Shown: piece by piece, positions 8,939-19,000 of the stretch
How positions within the stretch are numbered: the stretch's first letter is position 1
Layout: each line of letters starts with the position of its first letter
Source of the DNA: Lachnospiraceae bacterium
Lineage (GTDB): Bacteria > Bacillota > Clostridia > Lachnospirales > Lachnospiraceae
NCBI GenBank assembly: GCA_017428105.1
Contig: JAFRRM010000038.1
Span: forward strand, 56,702 to 120,701
Direction: 5' to 3'
DNA length: 64,000 nt
Position numbers and translations under genes: made by a program
Notes under the pieces: generated by a model
The model's input: only the letters and a program-made list of their open reading frames with translations
The model's database searches: none
What the model was told of the DNA's origin: nothing

Positions 8939-10948
8939 ATGAGCAACGAAAAGACAGCCAAGGAAATCGATGTGAATTCCCTTGACGCAGATCTGGCTGC
9001 TGCGCAAAAGCTGGAAGAAAGCAAAAACAACGTGTGGGGCAGGATCGCGATCGTGGTCGCGTTCGCGATGGCTCTCTACCACATCATCAAGGTCTTCTGG
9101 GGCACCTGGAGCTTCATCCCAAACAGCGTCAAAGGCGTTATCCCGGAACGCGGCATCCATGTGGCTCTCGCCTTCACGATCCTTTTCCTGACGATGCCTC
9201 TGTATGAGCATGTGTTCAAGAACCGTTTCGCGGGCAACGCGGCGTTCCGCCTGGTCACCCGGATCATCGACGTGATCTGCATCATCGCACTGTGGGCGGC
9301 GATCATCATGGCCTGGTATGAGTACGATCACCTGTCGGAAAATCTGGGCATGCCCGGCAAATGGGCGGCTGTGGCAGGCTGCATCCTGTTCATCCTGGTG
9401 CTGGAAGGCGCCCGGCGCTGTCTGGGCTACATCATGCCGATCCTGGCCCTGCTCTTTTTCGCCTATGCCCGCTGGGGCCACCTGATCCAGGGACGTCTGG
9501 GCCACACCAAGTATTCGTTCAAACAGCTGTTCCAGTACATGGCTCTTGACCTGGACGGCGTCTTCGGCACCACCATCTCGGTCTCCGCCGGCGTTATCTA
9601 CATGTTCGTCATGTTCGGCGCCTTCCTGGAAACTTCCGGCTGCTCCACGTTCATCAATGACATGGCGCTGTCCCTGACCGGCAAGCTGCGCAGCGGCCCC
9701 GCCCTGTCGGCCGTCGTGGCTTCCGCCCTGATGGGCTGCATCAACGGCTCCGCCGTCGCGAACGTCGTGGGTACCGGCACGTTCACCATCCCGCTGATGA
9801 AATCCCGCGGCTACAAACCCGATTTCGCCGGCGGCGTGGAAGCCGTGGCCTCCACAGGCGGACAGATCCTGCCGCCCGTCATGGGGTCCGGCGCCTTCCT
9901 GATGGTGGCGTTCACGCTTGAAAAATACACGACGATCGTAAAAGCCGCCGTGATCCCCGCCGTCCTGTACTTCCTGGGCGCCGGCATCGCGGTCTACGCG
10001 CAGGGCGAGATCGGCGACGTCGAGCTGCTGCCGAAGGACCAGATCCCGAAGACCCGGAAGGTGTTCAAGGACGGCTGGATGTACCTCGTGATCATCGCGG
10101 TCCTGGTGTGGGCTCTGCTGATCGCGCAGTATTCGCCCGTCATGGCCGCTCTGATCGGCACGGCTTCCATCCCGGTCGTCATGCTGGTCGACAAGAAGAA
10201 ACGCTTCACGTTCAAGGATATCCCGAAGTCCATGGTGAAGAGCAGCTTCAACGCGCTGTCCATCGTGGCCGGCTGCGCCTGCGCCGGCATCGTCGTGGCC
10301 ATGGTGGCCCGGACCGGTCTGGGCGCCAAGTTCGGTGACGCGATGATCAACGCCGCGGGCGGCAAACTGTTCCCGTCCCTGCTGTTCACGGCCATCGCGT
10401 GCATCATCCTCGGCATGGGCCTGCCGACCACGTCGGCTTACGTCATCGGCGCCTCCATCCTGGCTCCGGCGCTGACGACCCTGGGCCTGCCGCTGTTGAC
10501 CGCCCACCTGTTCGTGTTCTACTTCGCCTGCCTGTCCGCCATCACGCCGCCGGTCGCCCTGGCCGCCTACGCCGGCGCCGGCATAGCGAAGAGCAACCCG
10601 ATGACAACAGCCGTACAGGCGTGTAAGATCGGGTTCGCCGGCTTCATCGTCCCGTTCGTGTTCTGCTACAACAGCGCCATGAACCTGAACGGCTCCCTGG
10701 GGCAGATCCTGATGGTCTGCGGCACGGCTCTGATCGGCTGCTTCGGCATGTCCTGCGGCATGCAGGGCTGGTACTTCAGCAAACAGCGGAAGATCAACTG
10801 GCTCTTCCGGATCATTATCATCGGCGCCGGCCTCTGCATGATGATCCCGAACGACCTGCTGAGCATCATCGGCCTGGCAGTGCTTGCGGCCATTGCCGTG
10901 TATGAGATCCTGCTGAACAAAAAGAGCAGCGCGGCCGCCGCGGCCTGA
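8939..10948 (+). CDS. TRAP transporter fused permease (4TM/12TM type)
   Basis: 669 residues, an integral membrane protein that joins the small (DctQ-like) and large (DctM-like) TRAP permease subunits in one chain, as usual for the TAXI subgroup. After a charged cytoplasmic N-terminus (about 40 residues), roughly 15 or more hydrophobic segments are visible. Large-subunit signatures include GCINGSAVANVVGTGTFTIP, VEAVASTGGQILPPVMGSGA and LGMGLPTTSAYVIGA, and PPVALAAYAGAGI near the end. It probably imports a carboxylate using the sodium gradient, fed by the binding protein encoded 77 bp downstream. The substrate is unknown. Codon use matches the housekeeping genes. Confidence 0.93.
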   Translation: MSNEKTAKEIDVNSLDADLAAAQKLEESKNNVWGRIAIVVAFAMALYHIIKVFWGTWSFIPNSVKGVIPERGIHVALAFTILFLTMPLYEHVFKNRFAGNAAFRLVTRIIDVICIIALWAAIIMAWYEYDHLSENLGMPGKWAAVAGCILFILVLEGARRCLGYIMPILALLFFAYARWGHLIQGRLGHTKYSFKQLFQYMALDLDGVFGTTISVSAGVIYMFVMFGAFLETSGCSTFINDMALSLTGKLRSGPALSAVVASALMGCINGSAVANVVGTGTFTIPLMKSRGYKPDFAGGVEAVASTGGQILPPVMGSGAFLMVAFTLEKYTTIVKAAVIPAVLYFLGAGIAVYAQGEIGDVELLPKDQIPKTRKVFKDGWMYLVIIAVLVWALLIAQYSPVMAALIGTASIPVVMLVDKKKRFTFKDIPKSMVKSSFNALSIVAGCACAGIVVAMVARTGLGAKFGDAMINAAGGKLFPSLLFTAIACIILGMGLPTTSAYVIGASILAPALTTLGLPLLTAHLFVFYFACLSAITPPVALAAYAGAGIAKSNPMTTAVQACKIGFAGFIVPFVFCYNSAMNLNGSLGQILMVCGTALIGCFGMSCGMQGWYFSKQRKINWLFRIIIIGAGLCMMIPNDLLSIIGLAVLAAIAVYEILLNKKSSAAAAA

Positions 10949-11025
10949 CCTGCCTGACTGACCGATAGTCCGAAAACCTCTGGTTTTCCCGCTATAAAAA
11001 CAAAATGAAAAAGGAGAGAAACAAC

Positions 11026-12054
11026 ATGAAGAAGATCGTTAGCTTGCTGCTTGCGCTGGCTATGATTCTGGCCCTGACTGCCTGCGGCGGCGGCAACACC
11101 CCTGCCACGACGGCGGCCCCCGACAAGACCACTGCGGCCCCCGGCGGCAGCGACTACGAGTACAAGGGCGACCGTCTGACCATCGGCGGCGCTGACTCCA
11201 CCGGCACGATGTATGCCGCGGCCGTCGCCGTAGCGACCACGTTCACCAACAACATCAATGGCATGAACGTGGATGCCACTACTTCCTCCGGCTCCAACGA
11301 GAACGCGCTGAAAGTCAACAGCGGCGAGATCCAGCTCGGCATGTGCTCCGGCGATGCTGCGCTGAGCGCCGTGAACGGCACCGGCAAGTTCGCGGATCAG
11401 GGCAAGCAGGAAAACATCTGCGCCATCGGCGCCGTGTATCCGTCCCTGTCCAACTGGATCGCCCTGAAGTCCTCGGGCTACACCTACCTGCATGATGCGA
11501 AGGGCACCTTCGGCATCGGCCCGTCCGCTTCCACTTCCGAATCCTCCGCTCTGCTGGGTCTGGAGACCGTCGGCATCACGAAGGACAATGCGAACCTGGT
11601 CAACGTCACCCTGGGTGAAGGCGCCGACAACGTCGCCGACGGCACCATGAACGCTTCCACCGCTTTCGCGGGCGTTCCCGTGGGCGCTCTGGCGAACGCC
11701 GCCAACACCAAGGACTGCGTCCTGCTCGGCTTCACCGATGAAGAGCTGGACAAGATCGTTGCCGCCAACGCCGCTTACTACAAAGCCACGATCCCGGCCG
11801 GCACCTACAAGGGCCAGGATGCGGACGTCCCTACCTTCGGCGTGAAGTGCATGGTCATCTGCAACAAGGAACTGGGCGATGCGGAAGCGTATCAGATGGC
11901 GAAGACTCTGTATGAACAGGCCGAAAAGATGATCGAAGGCAACAAGTTCTTCTACAACATGGCCGACAAGAGCTTCATCGCCACCGACCTGCCCATCAGC
12001 CTGCACCCCGGTGCCGAAGCCTTCTACAAGGAAGTCGGCCTGATCGGCAAGTAA
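11026..12054 (+). CDS. TAXI-family TRAP solute-binding lipoprotein
   Basis: 342 residues from the chosen start. MKKIVSLLLALAMILALTAC is a lipoprotein signal with lipobox LTAC; a Gly/Thr/Ala-rich linker follows. The mature domain starts YKGDRLTIGGADSTGTMYAA, typical of TAXI binding proteins, and contains NENALKVNSGEIQLGMCSGD. An upstream in-frame ATG (11005) is rejected because it lies inside the AAAAGGAGAG ribosome-binding site used by 11026. The 11026 start is also where the signal peptide begins. A short hairpin (GAAAACC / GGTTTTC, 10973-10989) lies between the permease and this gene and may favour higher expression of the binding protein. It delivers the solute to the fused permease upstream. 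Confidence 0.93.
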   Translation: MKKIVSLLLALAMILALTACGGGNTPATTAAPDKTTAAPGGSDYEYKGDRLTIGGADSTGTMYAAAVAVATTFTNNINGMNVDATTSSGSNENALKVNSGEIQLGMCSGDAALSAVNGTGKFADQGKQENICAIGAVYPSLSNWIALKSSGYTYLHDAKGTFGIGPSASTSESSALLGLETVGITKDNANLVNVTLGEGADNVADGTMNASTAFAGVPVGALANAANTKDCVLLGFTDEELDKIVAANAAYYKATIPAGTYKGQDADVPTFGVKCMVICNKELGDAEAYQMAKTLYEQAEKMIEGNKFFYNMADKSFIATDLPISLHPGAEAFYKEVGLIGK

Positions 12055-12083
12055 TTTCAGTCTGTAATTTCTGAAAAAATCAC

Positions 12084-12112
12084 TTGCACTCCGCGCCCTG
12101 GCATGATATTAT
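12084..12112 (+). promoter_or_regulatory. Predicted extended -10 promoter of rpsB-tsf
   Basis: TTGCAC (12084-12089), 17 bp, TATTAT (12107-12112) preceded by TG at -15 (TGATATTAT). It overlaps the inverted repeat at 12093-12122. Confidence 0.6.
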
Positions 12113-12130
12113 GTCAGGGCGCTTTATTTT
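12093..12130 (+). terminator. Hairpin with T-rich tail after the TAXI lipoprotein gene
   Basis: GCGCCCTGGCA / TGTCAGGGCGC (11 bp with one G-U pair), 8-base loop, then TTTATTTT. It is likely the terminator of the TRAP operon and at the same time overlaps the rpsB promoter. Confidence 0.75.
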
Positions 12131-12220
12131 GCACGCAGGCGGACCGGCGGGAGCGGTGCCGTGAAAACGGTCTTCCCCGGAACGAACCCTGCGGAAGAAA
12201 CTAACCAGGAGGATAAAAAA

Positions 12221-12988
12221 ATGAGCGTTATTTCCATGAAGCAGCTCTTGGAAGCCGGTGTTCACTTCGGCCATCAGACCAAGCGCTGGAACCCCAAAAT
12301 GGCCCCCTACATCTACACGGAGCGCAACGGCATCCACATCATCGACCTGCAGAAGACGGTCGGCATGATCGACGACGCCTACAACGCGCTGGTCCAGATC
12401 GTTGCCGACGGCGGCACGGTCCTGTTCGTGGGCACCAAGAAGCAGGCGCAGGACGCCATCCAGACCGAAGCGGAACGCTGCGGCATGTTCTACGTGAACC
12501 AGCGCTGGCTCGGCGGCATGATGACCAACTTCAAGACCATCCAGAGCCGTATCGCGCGCCTTCGCGCCATCGAGCAGATGAGCAAGGACGGCACCTTCGA
12601 AGTGCTGCCCAAGAAGGAAGTCGCGGCCCTGCAGAAGGAATGGGAGAAGCTGGAGAAGAACCTGGGCGGCATCAAGGACATGAAGCGCCTGCCCGACGTG
12701 ATCTTCGTCGTCGACCCCAAGAAAGAGCGCATCTGCGTGCAGGAAGCCCTGACCCTGAACATCCCGCTGATCGGTATCGCCGACACCAACTCGGATCCGG
12801 AAGAACTGGATTACGTGATCCCCGGCAATGACGACGCCATCCGCGCCGTGAAGCTGATCGTGGGCAAGATGGCGGACGCCGTCATCGAAGGCAACCAGGG
12901 CGAACAGCTGACCGAAGCTCCCGCTGAGGAAGACGCCCCCGAAGAGACCGCCGAACAGGCTGCCGAAGCGAAGGAAGAGGAGGAATAA
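12221..12988 (+). CDS. rpsB: 30S ribosomal protein S2
   Basis: 255 residues. [20 protein letters not shown], then [19 protein letters not shown] and [16 protein letters not shown], are S2 hallmarks; [20 protein letters not shown] gives the C-terminal part. A Glu/Ala-rich acidic tail of about 25 residues extends beyond the usual core. AGGAGGATAAAAAA directly precedes the ATG, so an upstream in-frame start is rejected. It is followed 3 bp later by tsf, the universal bacterial arrangement. Role: assembly of the small subunit and binding of S1. Confidence 0.98.
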   Translation: MSVISMKQLLEAGVHFGHQTKRWNPKMAPYIYTERNGIHIIDLQKTVGMIDDAYNALVQIVADGGTVLFVGTKKQAQDAIQTEAERCGMFYVNQRWLGGMMTNFKTIQSRIARLRAIEQMSKDGTFEVLPKKEVAALQKEWEKLEKNLGGIKDMKRLPDVIFVVDPKKERICVQEALTLNIPLIGIADTNSDPEELDYVIPGNDDAIRAVKLIVGKMADAVIEGNQGEQLTEAPAEEDAPEETAEQAAEAKEEEE

Positions 12989-12991
12989 ACC

Positions 12992-13924
12992 ATGGCTATC
13001 ACTGCTGCTGCTGTTAAAGAATTACGCGAGATGACCGGCGCCGGCATGATGGACTGCAAGAAGGCGCTGACCGCCACCGACGGCGACATGGACAAGGCCG
13101 TGGAATTCCTGCGGGAAAAGGGCCTGGCCGCCGCCGCCAAGAAGGCCGGCCGCATCGCGGCTGAAGGCCTGGTGACCGCCAAAGTGGACGGCAAGAAGGC
13201 CGTCATGGTGGAAGTCAACTCCGAGACCGACTTCGTCGCCAAGAACGCCGAGTTCCAGGAATACGTGAGCGCGGTCGCCGATCAGATCATGAACTCCGGC
13301 GCTGCTACCGTAGAAGCCCTGCTGGCCGAGCCCTGGGCTCTGGATCCCACCCTGACCGTAGAGCAGGAACTGTCTGAAAAGATCGCCCGCATCGGTGAAA
13401 AGCTGTCCATCCGCCGCTTCGCCAAGATCGAAGCGAACGGAGCCGTGGTGGCCTACATCCACGGCGGCGGCCGCATCGGCGTCCTGGTGGAAGCCGACAC
13501 CGACAAGGCCGAGGATCCTCAGGTCCTGGAAGCCTTAAAGAACGTGGCCATGCAGATCGCGGCCCTGCGTCCTCAGTTCACGACCCGCGCGGACGTCCCC
13601 GGCGACTTCATCGAGAAGGAGACCGAGATCCTGCGTGCCCAGATCATGAACGATCCCAAGGAAGCCGCCAAGCCCGAAAAGGTCATCGAAGGCATGATCA
13701 AAGGCCGCATCGCCAAGGAACTCAAGGAATTCTGCCTGACCGAGCAGGTCTACGTGAAGGCGGAAGACGGCAAGCAGACCGTCGGCCAGTACCTGGAGCA
13801 GGTCTCCAAGGCCGCCGGCGCCGCCCTGACCCTGAAGAACTTCGTCCGTTTCGAGACCGGCGAAGGCATCGAAAAGCGCCAGGACGACTTTGCTGCGGAA
13901 GTGGCCAAGCAGATGGGTATGTAA
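12992..13924 (+). CDS. tsf: Translation elongation factor Ts
   Basis: 310 residues, the full-length family. ITAAAVKELREMTGAGMMDC at the N-terminus is the UBA-like segment that contacts EF-Tu, followed by EVNSETDFVAKNAEF and a C-terminal dimerisation domain. It recycles EF-Tu by GDP/GTP exchange. The AAGAGGAGG ribosome-binding site lies inside the end of rpsB, so the two genes are translationally coupled. A strong terminator ends the operon; pyrH and frr, which often follow tsf in Firmicutes, are not here. Confidence 0.98.
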   Translation: MAITAAAVKELREMTGAGMMDCKKALTATDGDMDKAVEFLREKGLAAAAKKAGRIAAEGLVTAKVDGKKAVMVEVNSETDFVAKNAEFQEYVSAVADQIMNSGAATVEALLAEPWALDPTLTVEQELSEKIARIGEKLSIRRFAKIEANGAVVAYIHGGGRIGVLVEADTDKAEDPQVLEALKNVAMQIAALRPQFTTRADVPGDFIEKETEILRAQIMNDPKEAAKPEKVIEGMIKGRIAKELKEFCLTEQVYVKAEDGKQTVGQYLEQVSKAAGAALTLKNFVRFETGEGIEKRQDDFAAEVAKQMGM

Positions 13925-13949
13925 TAACGGAATCATCCCCCCAGAAACG

Positions 13950-13977
13950 GGGCGGGCCTCAGGGCCCGCCCTTTTTT
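13950..13977 (+). terminator. Rho-independent terminator of rpsB-tsf
   Basis: GGGCGGGCC / GGCCCGCCC stem, loop TCAG, then six T. Confidence 0.95.
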
Positions 13978-14010
13978 CGTGAAAAAGAAAGCGCAGCGGG
14001 CTACTTTTTC

Positions 14011-14040
14011 TTGCTTTTTTGTCAGGCATTTTTATATAAT
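14011..14040 (+). promoter_or_regulatory. Predicted promoter of the LRR/Ig-like secreted protein
   Basis: TTGCTT (14011-14016), 18 bp, TATAAT (14035-14040), 94 bp before the start codon. Confidence 0.55.
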
Positions 14041-14133
14041 TTAATCAGAACCATTTTGTCCGGATCCCACAGAAAAGAACCCCAAAAGAAACGGCCTGAG
14101 GATCGGGCGGCCCCCGATAGAAGGAGGAGAAAA

Positions 14134-15846
14134 ATGAAGTACGGCAAAATCGTAAGGACCATTTTCATGGCAGTAATTCTGGCAGCCTTCATCCTGACGG
14201 GAAAAGCAAGTGCGGCGGGAGGCGTTGACGTCAGCAGCGCCAATTTCCCGGACGCGGTGTTCCGAAATTACGTGAAGGAACATTTCGACACGGACAACAG
14301 CAATTTCCTGAGCTCGGCGGAGATCGCGGCCGCAACGGAAATAGACGTGAGGGAGATGGGCATCGGATCCCTGAAGGGCGTCGAGTTTTTTACTTCTCTG
14401 CAGAACCTGTACTGCTACCGCAATGAGCTGACGGCACTTGACGTAAGCGCGTGCCGCGAGCTGGAGATCCTGCGCTGTTACGACAACGCTATGACGACTT
14501 TGAATGTGAGCGGCTGCAATGCCCTGTATTTCCTCGACTGCGGCGGCAACATGCTTACGTCTTTGGACGTGAGCGGCTGTAATGCTCTTGAGCAATTGTT
14601 CTGCTTCGACAATCAGCTGACTGTGCTGAATATCCAGGGCTGCCAGGAACTGCAGACGCTGTCCTGCCCGCGCAACTTGTTAAGGACGCTGAACGTGAGC
14701 GGCTTTTCGGAGCTGCGCGGCTTATACTGCGGCGACAACATGCTGAGCACCCTGAACGTCAGCGGATGCGGGAACCTGGAAGTGCTGTTCTGCGAGAACA
14801 ATCTTCTGACGTCTCTGACCCTGGGCGTCTGTACTCATTTATATGATCTCACCTGTTACGGCAACCAGCTGTCTGAACTGAACATTGCAGGCTGCCCCAA
14901 TATGGTATATGTGTATCAGAACGGTACCCGGTCGGAAAACGATGAATATCAGAGCTGGTTCATCATGCTGGATAAGGTGACGGACTATTACCTGAGATGT
15001 GACAAAAATATCGTCATCAAAACGGAAGATGAGCCCGTCATTACGGCTCAGCCGAGATCCGCCTCCGCGTATGTGGGCGCCACTGCCAAATTCACGGTCG
15101 CGGCAACCGGGACGGGTCTGACTTACCAGTGGCAGTACAGATACCCGGGTGAAAGCTGGAAAAACTCCGGTTATGCCTCCGGCAGGACGCCGACGCTGCA
15201 GTTCTCCGCCCTGGCCAAGTACAATAATCTGCAGTACCGCTGCAAGATCACGGACGCGAACGGAAATACAGTGATGTCTTCCGTCGTGAAACTGACGATC
15301 CTGCCGAAGATCACAGCCCAGCCGAAGAGCATCAGCGCCGCCGTCGGCGAAACCGCCAGATTCACGGTCACCGCGACCGGGGCCGGCCTGAAGTACCAGT
15401 GGCAGTACAAATATCCGGACGGCAGCTGGACCAACTCCGGTTATGCCTCCGGCAAGACCGCCGCACTGAGCTTTGCGGCTCTGGCCAAATATAACAATCT
15501 GAAATACCGCTGCAGGATCACGGACGCGAACGGGAAGACCGTGACTTCCTCCGCTGTCACGCTGACCATTGCACCCAAGATCACATCCCAGCCGAAGAGC
15601 AGGACCGTATCGGCAGGGAATACGGTCAAATTCACCGTGACCGCGACCGGCGCCGGCCTGAAGTATCAGTGGCAGTACAAGTATCCGGACGGGACCTGGA
15701 CGAATTCCGGCTACGCATCGGGGAAGACCGCAACGCTTCAGTTCACTGCGCTGGCCAAATACAACGGCATAAAATACCGCTGCATCATCACGGACGCTAA
15801 CGGAAAGAAACTGACCAGCAGCACGGCAACGCTGACGGTGAATTAA
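14134..15846 (+). CDS. Secreted leucine-rich-repeat protein with three Ig-like domains
   Basis: 570 residues. A signal peptide (MKYGKIVRTIFMAVILAAFI, then LTGKASA) leads to an N-terminal cap with the EF-hand-like segment DTDNSNFLSSAEI. About eight leucine-rich repeats follow, of the type LxxLDVSGCNALxxLxCxxN (roughly residues 85-275). Three Ig-like domains of exactly 90 residues then run to the C-terminus, with the core YQWQYKYPDGSWTNSGYAS and YRCxITDANGK. No sortase motif or SLH domain is seen, so how it attaches is unknown. It is probably an extracellular adhesion or scaffolding protein. GAAGGAGGAG before ATG 14134 fixes the start. The Ig units match those in the next gene, so the two are modular paralogues. 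Confidence 0.85.
   Translation: MKYGKIVRTIFMAVILAAFILTGKASAAGGVDVSSANFPDAVFRNYVKEHFDTDNSNFLSSAEIAAATEIDVREMGIGSLKGVEFFTSLQNLYCYRNELTALDVSACRELEILRCYDNAMTTLNVSGCNALYFLDCGGNMLTSLDVSGCNALEQLFCFDNQLTVLNIQGCQELQTLSCPRNLLRTLNVSGFSELRGLYCGDNMLSTLNVSGCGNLEVLFCENNLLTSLTLGVCTHLYDLTCYGNQLSELNIAGCPNMVYVYQNGTRSENDEYQSWFIMLDKVTDYYLRCDKNIVIKTEDEPVITAQPRSASAYVGATAKFTVAATGTGLTYQWQYRYPGESWKNSGYASGRTPTLQFSALAKYNNLQYRCKITDANGNTVMSSVVKLTILPKITAQPKSISAAVGETARFTVTATGAGLKYQWQYKYPDGSWTNSGYASGKTAALSFAALAKYNNLKYRCRITDANGKTVTSSAVTLTIAPKITSQPKSRTVSAGNTVKFTVTATGAGLKYQWQYKYPDGTWTNSGYASGKTATLQFTALAKYNGIKYRCIITDANGKKLTSSTATLTVN
15040..15843 (+). repeat. Three tandem 270-bp units encoding Ig-like domains
   Basis: The Ile codon of the ITAQP-type motif recurs at 15040, 15310 and 15580, exactly 270 bp (90 codons) apart. 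Units 2 and 3 are more alike than unit 1, whose core reads YRYPGESWKNSGY rather than YKYPDGSWTNSGY. Confidence 0.9.
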
Positions 15847-15909
15847 ACCGAATCCGCAGGGATATTTGCGGAAGAACGAGGAGGATCCAGGACAGAAGTG
15901 ATTATACAT

Positions 15910-15935
15910 GGGCGGGCTTCGGGCCCGCCCTGTTT
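15910..15935 (+). terminator. Probable terminator after the LRR/Ig gene
   Basis: Perfect stem GGGCGGGC / GCCCGCCC with loop TTCGG, then a weak T tract (TGTTTG). Confidence 0.65.
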
Positions 15936-15977
15936 GATTCCGGACAAAACGCTTCGGGCAAAACCGAGCGTTCATTC

Positions 15978-16006
15978 TTGACAAGAACAGGGAATTCTCA
16001 TAAACT
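15978..16006 (+). promoter_or_regulatory. Predicted promoter of the lipase-like/Ig protein
   Basis: TTGACA (15978-15983), 17 bp, TAAACT (16001-16006). Confidence 0.65.
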
Positions 16007-16068
16007 GAAAATGAAACAATTGTCCGCCGGACATGAACGGTTCGTGAAAAACACAAGGAGAATCATAA

Positions 16069-19000
16069 ATGAAAAGAAGCAGTATTGTCATTTTCCTGCT
16101 CATTGTGGGCATTTTGATGCCTGCTGTCTGTTTCGGCAGCGCCCAGGCTGCGGAATCTGAAATCCTGGATTGGGATGAAAACCCGATCTACGTCGGGGCC
16201 CCTTATACTACTTTCCGGTACAACGACAGGATGCTGTTCGACAACATTGGGACTGCGGAGCCGTCTTATGAACTGGCACTGGCCTCAGTCGCGCTTGCAT
16301 CAGCAGCATATAATGCCAGATATCAGACAAAGATAGAAAGCTTGCTTGAGGATATGCACTTCAGCATTTTGTATTCTTCCCCGTATTATGAGCAGCAGAC
16401 TACTTATGAAAACTGCGATGTAGTAGGATTTAAAATAGCTGAAAAGTATGTACGGTACGGGGATAAAACGTACCGGATCATTCTGCTGCCGGTGCGTGGC
16501 ACCCCTAAAAGCTGTGAATGGTACAGTGACTTACGCCTGGGAACAGGAGACGATCATTACGGTTTCTATCAGGCGGCTTCCAAGGTGCTGTCCGAACTGA
16601 AGACTCAGGTGAACAACCCGTCCCGGACTGCGGACGAGACCATTCTGTGGACGATGGGGCACAGCCGCGGAGCCGCCGTCGCCAATATCATCGCCGGTAC
16701 GGTCTCCAAGGAGAGTTACTGGCGCTCCCGGATCCCTGCTTCCCACGTGTTCGGCTATACGTTTGCCTGCCCCGCCGTCAGCAAAAATGCGGACACGTCG
16801 CTGACTAATATTTTCAACTATAATATTCCGGGCGATCTGATCCCGGCCCTCCCGCTTGCGGTCTGGAACTATAAACGCTTCGGTCAGACCCTGATGCTTC
16901 CCGAATCGGATTTTGAAAACGTGAAGATCCAGTACAGCAGAGTCCTTGAAAAGACTTACGGCGCCGGACTGAGCACGGTGGATTTCGAATCGCTCCTTCT
17001 GGATGTTGCTCCTACCCCCGAATTTTTCGCAACGGATGACAAAGTGAATTTGGCAACAGAGGTGGTGGCTTATCTGTTGGGCGGACATGATGACGGTTCC
17101 CACACGCTGCTCGACATTTTTGCGGCGCACCCCTGCACTATGATAGAAGCCGGAAGAAGTTTGATTTTCCCTGACGCTACGCTGGTTAAGCTGGCTTTGC
17201 ATATGGATATTGCGGAACTGCAGTTCATGCTGGACGACGATCTGCAGGCCTATCTGAAGCTGGATAATGATCTGGCGGAGGCGATTGAAAATATTTCTTC
17301 CATGCGGGACAATCCGCCGCCGGAGAGTCTCAGGGAAACCGATCCACAGCTGTATGAGATAGAAATGCAAAAATACCGTAACTGGGAGAATGCGTGGTTT
17401 CATCAGTCATACGTGGAAGATATGACGGGGATCAAAATTCAGAAACTGGAGGATCTGTATACCGCCCTTACGGCGGCCCGCAGCCGCTATCATGATTATA
17501 ACGGGATCGCTTCCGTGATCCTGCATCTGCTCAGGCTGGTCGCTGATCCGGATGGCAACCTGCTTACCTGGTTTGAAGACGCGCATGACTGGAAATCCTA
17601 TATTCTGTGGGTGAATTCCTGGTATTTCGGTCATGAAGGATGGCGTGACAACGATCTTGTCACAGAAGTGATCTGGACAAGGCGCCCTCAGAATGAATAC
17701 ATAGGGAGATACTGCTTCAGTGACTGCGACAGCCTGAGCGCCATCAGCATTCCGGCGGGAGCAATTGTAGACGATAATGCCTTTTGGTGCTGCGATAACC
17801 TGACAACGCTCAGCTTCTCCGGCGCAGGGATCACGATAGGCAAGAATGCTTTCTGCAATACCGGCCTTACCGGCGTGGCCATTCCTGACAGCGTTATTAC
17901 AGTCGGAGGATATGCGTTTGACGAATGTGAGTCATTGGAGACCATAAGCATGCCTGCCAATGCCAAATATTATCCCAATAATATTCTGTGGACGGGCGCG
18001 CCTTTCTATTCCGCCAAAAACCTGACCATCACAAAAGGCCTCACAGGCGATTATTACAGCGAAGAGATCGCAAGTTTTGTGAGATGGAGCCTGATAGAGA
18101 CGATCGAACACCTGACGATAGCAGAGGGCGTCAAAAGCCTGGCAAGTGATATGTTCTATCTGAGCAACGGCAACAAGCCGTATGCGCTGAGCGTAGTAGA
18201 CCTCCCCGCTTCTTTGAAAAGAGTGAATACAGGTGCTTTCAATGCAAGCCAGCGTCATCAAACGCTGACCCGGGTGAATTACAACGGAACCGTTGCCGCC
18301 TGGTGTGCCATGGAATTTGCCGACATCAATTCAAATCCGATGGAGGGGACTACCGCCGCCAAACTGTACATCTTCGGTCAGGAGGTAAAGGATCTTGTTA
18401 TCCCTCCCGGCGTCACAGCGATCAAACCGTATGTTTTTACTGCCTGCACCGGAATGACCAGTGTGACGATCCCGAAAAGCGTAGCTGCGATCGGAATATC
18501 CGCATTTCAGGGCTGCACCGGTCTGCAGCACGTTTATTATGAAGGGACCGAAGAGGAATGGAACCAGATCGATATCGGACGCTATAATGACGCATTGGAA
18601 ACGGCCGAGATCCATTTTACGGATCCGCTGACGATCACGCATCAGCCGGAATCCGCCTCGGCCTATGTGGGTGCTGCAGCCAGATTCACGGTCGCGGTTT
18701 CCGGAGCAGGCCTGAATTACCAGTGGCAGTACAAATACCCGGGGGAGAGCTGGAAGAATTCCGGGTATGCATCCGCTAAAACAGACACTCTCAGTTTTGC
18801 CGCGCAGGAAAAATACAACAAAATGCAGTACCGCTGCAAGATATCGGACGGGAAAGGAAAAAGCGTGATCTCTTCCGCTGCTGTGCTGACCATTGTTCCG
18901 AAAATAACTGCACAGCCTAAGAATTTCAGCGCCGCCGCCGGAGACACGGCAAAATTCACGGTCAGCGCGACCGGGGCGGGCCTGACCTACCAGTGGCAGT

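Noticed and set aside
8870..10507. A 545-codon open frame on the - strand
   Set aside because: Antisense to the TRAP permease; the His/Asp/Gln/Gly-rich translation is typical of a shadow frame.
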